From the NCBI GenBank assembly GCA_903905685.1, contig CAIVHI010000052.1, positions 1-16,077 of the forward strand: DNA of 16,077 bases. The letters are read 5' to 3'. Shown here in pieces: positions 14,155-16,077 of this stretch. The position numbers and the translations under genes were made by a program. The notes below the pieces were generated by a model, which saw only the letters and a list, made by a program, of their open reading frames with translations, had not been told where the DNA came from and did not search any database. This DNA is from an uncultured Bacteroidota bacterium. GTDB lineage: Bacteria; Bacteroidota; Bacteroidia; Chitinophagales; Chitinophagaceae. The number at the start of each line of letters is the position of its first letter. Positions within the stretch are counted from its first letter, which is position 1.

Positions 14155-14211
14155 GTTTTGGGTCAAGGCAAGTATACCCGAATTGCAGCTTGGTTGTATG
14201 CCCAACAAAAA

Positions 14212-14238
14212 GAACACAGGCCATGTTGGTCTGTGTTC
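14212..14238 (-). terminator. Intrinsic terminator of rplS
   Basis: GAACACAGGCC and GGTCTGTGTTC pair over 11 bp (one G-T) around ATGTT. On the minus strand the hairpin is followed by TTTTTGTTG. It lies 24 bp after the rplS stop. It is a classic short GC stem plus U-tract and backs up the long hairpin further on. Confidence 0.8.
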
Positions 14239-14261
14239 GATATAAAGAATTTTTGGAAAGA

Positions 14262-14627
14262 CTATTTCTTGGAAGCGTGAACCTGCTTCTTTTCCTTGAT
14301 ACGTGCAGACTTACCTTGACGTTCGCGGAGGTAGTACAATTTGGCACGACGCACGCGGCCCGATTTGTGGAGTACTATGGACTCGATATTCGGAGAGTAC
14401 AAGGGGAACAAGCGCTCTACACCAACACCATCGGAAATTTTCCTGACGGTAAAGGTTTGGGTGGCACCGTTGCCTTGGCGTTTCAAAACGTCTCCCTTGA
14501 AAGACTGGATACGTTCTTTGTTGCCTTCTACGATTTTATAGTTCACAGTGACATTGTCACCCGCTTTGAATTTCGGATACTCTTTCTTTACTGTAAGCTG
14601 CTCATGAATAAATGCGACTGCTTCCAT
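14262..14627 (-). CDS. rplS: 50S ribosomal protein L19
   Basis: This 121-residue protein is a large-subunit ribosomal protein at the 30S-50S interface. Typical L19 features are FKAGDNVTVNYKIVEGNKER, a FKGDVLKRQGNG turn, TFTVRKISDGVGVERLFPLY, SPNIESI and the basic tail RVRRAKLYYLRERQGKSAR, with a lysine-rich C-terminus. Length is typical. The ATG at 14627 is preceded by A-rich sequence without a Shine-Dalgarno, normal in Bacteroidota. A TACCTTTG element lies 23 bases upstream. It stands alone here, without rpsP, rimM or trmD, and is flanked by its own terminator. Confidence 0.97.
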   Translation of the reverse strand: MEAVAFIHEQLTVKKEYPKFKAGDNVTVNYKIVEGNKERIQSFKGDVLKRQGNGATQTFTVRKISDGVGVERLFPLYSPNIESIVLHKSGRVRRAKLYYLRERQGKSARIKEKKQVHASKK

Positions 14628-14650
14628 AATATCTATTTTTTTGAGGACTG

Positions 14651-14658
14651 CAAAGGTA
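14651..14658 (-). promoter_or_regulatory. -7 element of rplS
   Basis: On the minus strand TACCTTTG matches TAnnTTTG exactly and ends 23 bases before the rplS ATG. The nearest TTG upstream is 30 bp away, too far for the standard -33, but an A/T-rich run (14661-14686) lies between. It fits a ribosomal-protein promoter. Confidence 0.5.
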
Positions 14659-14723
14659 AGGATTTATTTCGAAAAAAAAATAATTTCCCAACTGTTTGCG
14701 TAATCCCGTTTTGGCCTCATCCG

Positions 14724-15929
14724 TTAGGCGCGCTCCAGTATCACTGCATAGCCTTGGCCCAGCCCTATGCACATAGTGGCCAAGGCATACCGCTTGCCGG
14801 TTTTTTGCAGTTCCAGAGCGGCAGAATAGGTGATGCGTGCGCCCGACATGCCCAAGGGATGGCCTATGGCAATGGCACCGCCATTGATGTTCACCCGTGG
14901 GTCGTCGTCTTGCAGGCCGAGTAGGCGCAAGCAGGCCAGGCTCTGTGCCGCGAAAGCTTCGTTGAGTTCAATGATGTCGATGTCTGCCAAGGTGAGGCCT
15001 GCCCGCAGGAGCGCCTTCTTGCCGGCCTCTACCGGCCCGATGCCCATGATGCGGGGCTCTACACCGGCTACGGCCGAGCTCACGATTCGTGCCTTGGGGG
15101 TCAAGCCATAGCGGTTAATGGCCGTTTCGGATGCAAGGTAAAGCGCCGCGGCCCCATCGTTCAGTCCCGAAGCATTGCCGGCAGTTACGGAGCCGCCTTT
15201 TTTAAAGGCCGGCTTCAATTCGGCCAATTTCTCCAACGTCGTGCCGGGCTTTACAAATTCGTCGTCTTTCACGATTATTGGTGCCCCCTTTTTCTGGGCA
15301 ATTTCCACAGGCACGATTTCCTCTGCCAAACGGCCCGATTTCATTGCCGCTGCGGCTTTATGCTGGGAGCGGAAGGCAAACATATCTTGGTCCTCGCGGG
15401 AGATGCCGTAAAGTTCCACCAAGTTTTCGGCGGTAACGCCCATCGGGTCGGTGCCATACATTTCGTGCATTTTCGGATTCACGAAACGCCATCCGAATGC
15501 CGAGTCGAACATTTGGGCATCTTGCCCAAACGGCTGAGAGGTCTTGGATATCACCCACGGGCCACGTGTCATCTGCTCCACACCGCCTGCCATAAAAACA
15601 TCGCCATCGCCCGCCTTGATGGCTCTCGCGGCATTGATGATGGCCGACATGCCGGATGCACACAAACGGTTAATGGTTTCACCGGGAACGGTATGGGGAA
15701 TTCCGGCCAACAGTAGCGCCATACGGCTTACATTGCGGTTGTCATCGCCCGCTTGGTTGGTACAGCCGAATATCACGTCCTCGATGGCCTCTGCGGGAAT
15801 GTTGGGATTGCGGGCCACGAGGGTTTTCATGACATGGGCTGCCATGTCGTCGGCCCTAACTTGCGACAATGCGCCCCTGAGACTTCCTATGGGTGTACGT
15901 ATACCGTCTATGATGTATGCTTGACTCAT
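14724..15929 (-). CDS. Thiolase family acetyl-CoA acyltransferase (PcaF/PaaJ-like)
   Basis: This 401-residue enzyme cleaves a 3-ketoacyl-CoA with CoA, or condenses acyl-CoAs. The catalytic residues are in place: Cys90 in NRLCASGM, His357 in GHPLGMSGAR and Cys387 in MCIGLGQG. The DDDPRVNINGGAIAIGHPLG stretch resembles 3-oxoadipyl-CoA thiolases, and the residue numbers fit that group closely, but fatty-acid or general thiolases of Bacteroidota share much of this. The frame extends to a TTG at 15959, but that lies within the promoter. The ATG at 15929 begins MSQAYIIDGIRTPIG, the family start. No pathway partners are nearby, so whether it acts in beta-oxidation or aromatic degradation is open. 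Confidence 0.92.
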   Translation of the reverse strand: MSQAYIIDGIRTPIGSLRGALSQVRADDMAAHVMKTLVARNPNIPAEAIEDVIFGCTNQAGDDNRNVSRMALLLAGIPHTVPGETINRLCASGMSAIINAARAIKAGDGDVFMAGGVEQMTRGPWVISKTSQPFGQDAQMFDSAFGWRFVNPKMHEMYGTDPMGVTAENLVELYGISREDQDMFAFRSQHKAAAAMKSGRLAEEIVPVEIAQKKGAPIIVKDDEFVKPGTTLEKLAELKPAFKKGGSVTAGNASGLNDGAAALYLASETAINRYGLTPKARIVSSAVAGVEPRIMGIGPVEAGKKALLRAGLTLADIDIIELNEAFAAQSLACLRLLGLQDDDPRVNINGGAIAIGHPLGMSGARITYSAALELQKTGKRYALATMCIGLGQGYAVILERA

Positions 15930-15937
15930 GATGCGTG

Positions 15938-15967
15938 CAAAGATAGACCGTTTGCACAAGTAAGCAA
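15938..15967 (-). promoter_or_regulatory. Thiolase promoter with exact Bacteroidota consensus
   Basis: On the minus strand TTG (15967-15965) is followed after 19 bp by TATCTTTG (15945-15938). Both halves and the spacing fit the Bacteroidota sigma factor consensus. The -7 element ends eight bases before the ATG at 15929, so the transcript would carry a leader of only a few bases. This also excludes the upstream TTG as the start. Confidence 0.65.
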
Positions 15968-16077
15968 TTTGGTCGCACCCGCCACCCTAAAGCCGTGAGT
16001 ATGCCGATATTGGCAATCCCGATAATGGAAGGGCGCCGGCGAGGGGTAGGCAGGCCTATTCGCCAATCAGTTCGGCA
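15968..16077. other. Right-edge gap; possible end of an upstream minus-strand gene
   Basis: On the minus strand, the frame entering from the edge reads AELIGE and stops at 16056-16058, which could be the tail of a gene outside the window, but six residues cannot prove it. A plus-strand ATG at 16001 also stays open to the edge. Nothing else was recognised. Confidence 0.2.

Noticed and set aside
16001..16077. Plus-strand frame starting at ATG 16001 and open to the edge
   Set aside because: Only 25 codons are visible, rich in Arg and Gly with no motif; it cannot be supported.

Overview
The window looks like a chromosomal segment of a Bacteroidota bacterium, most likely from the Chitinophagales/Sphingobacteriales side of the phylum. 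Four things point there: a type IX secretion (T9SS) type A sorting domain on a very large secreted protein; a BshC-type bacillithiol enzyme; start codons that mostly lack Shine-Dalgarno sequences; and several matches to the Bacteroidota sigma-ABfr promoter (TTG ... TAnnTTTG) in front of genes. The genus cannot be read from the sequence. I see no phage genes, insertion sequences, CRISPR array, tRNA or rRNA.

Layout, left to right. Positions 1-215 hold no gene I can support, but do contain a perfect 20-bp palindrome at the edge and a second hairpin. An acyl-CoA carboxylase carboxyltransferase (pccB/mmdA type) and bshC lie on the minus strand. A radC-family gene and an exodeoxyribonuclease III gene follow on the plus strand. 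From 5323 to 10350 is the dominant feature, a 1675-residue secreted protein. It has a signal peptide, six NHL repeats (beta-propeller), a PKD-like domain, an SdrD-like calcium-binding segment, a DUF11-like domain, ten Ig-like repeats of about 75 residues and a T9SS C-terminal domain. A minus-strand lipoprotein with a Gly/Met-rich tract converges on it.

From 11624 to 14088 four plus-strand genes sit close together: a biotin carboxyl carrier protein, a small secreted protein, a lipocalin-like lipoprotein and pyruvate dehydrogenase E1 beta. They end in an unusually long 29-bp hairpin that should terminate transcription from both sides. Ribosomal protein L19 (rplS), with its own terminator, and a thiolase of the PcaF/PaaJ type lie on the minus strand up to the right edge.

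How the genes relate. The carboxyltransferase and the carrier protein look like two parts of one biotin-dependent acyl-CoA carboxylase, but they are about 10 kb apart on opposite strands and the biotin carboxylase subunit is not in the window. With the thiolase and E1 beta they give the region an acyl-CoA theme. RadC and ExoIII are household or DNA-repair genes. The giant protein and three other exported proteins are envelope or surface functions. Nothing here is clearly a new defence or mobile system. The most distinctive items are the giant modular T9SS protein, the paired palindromes in the divergent region at 11485-11519, the 29-bp terminator stem, and promoters that almost touch start codons.
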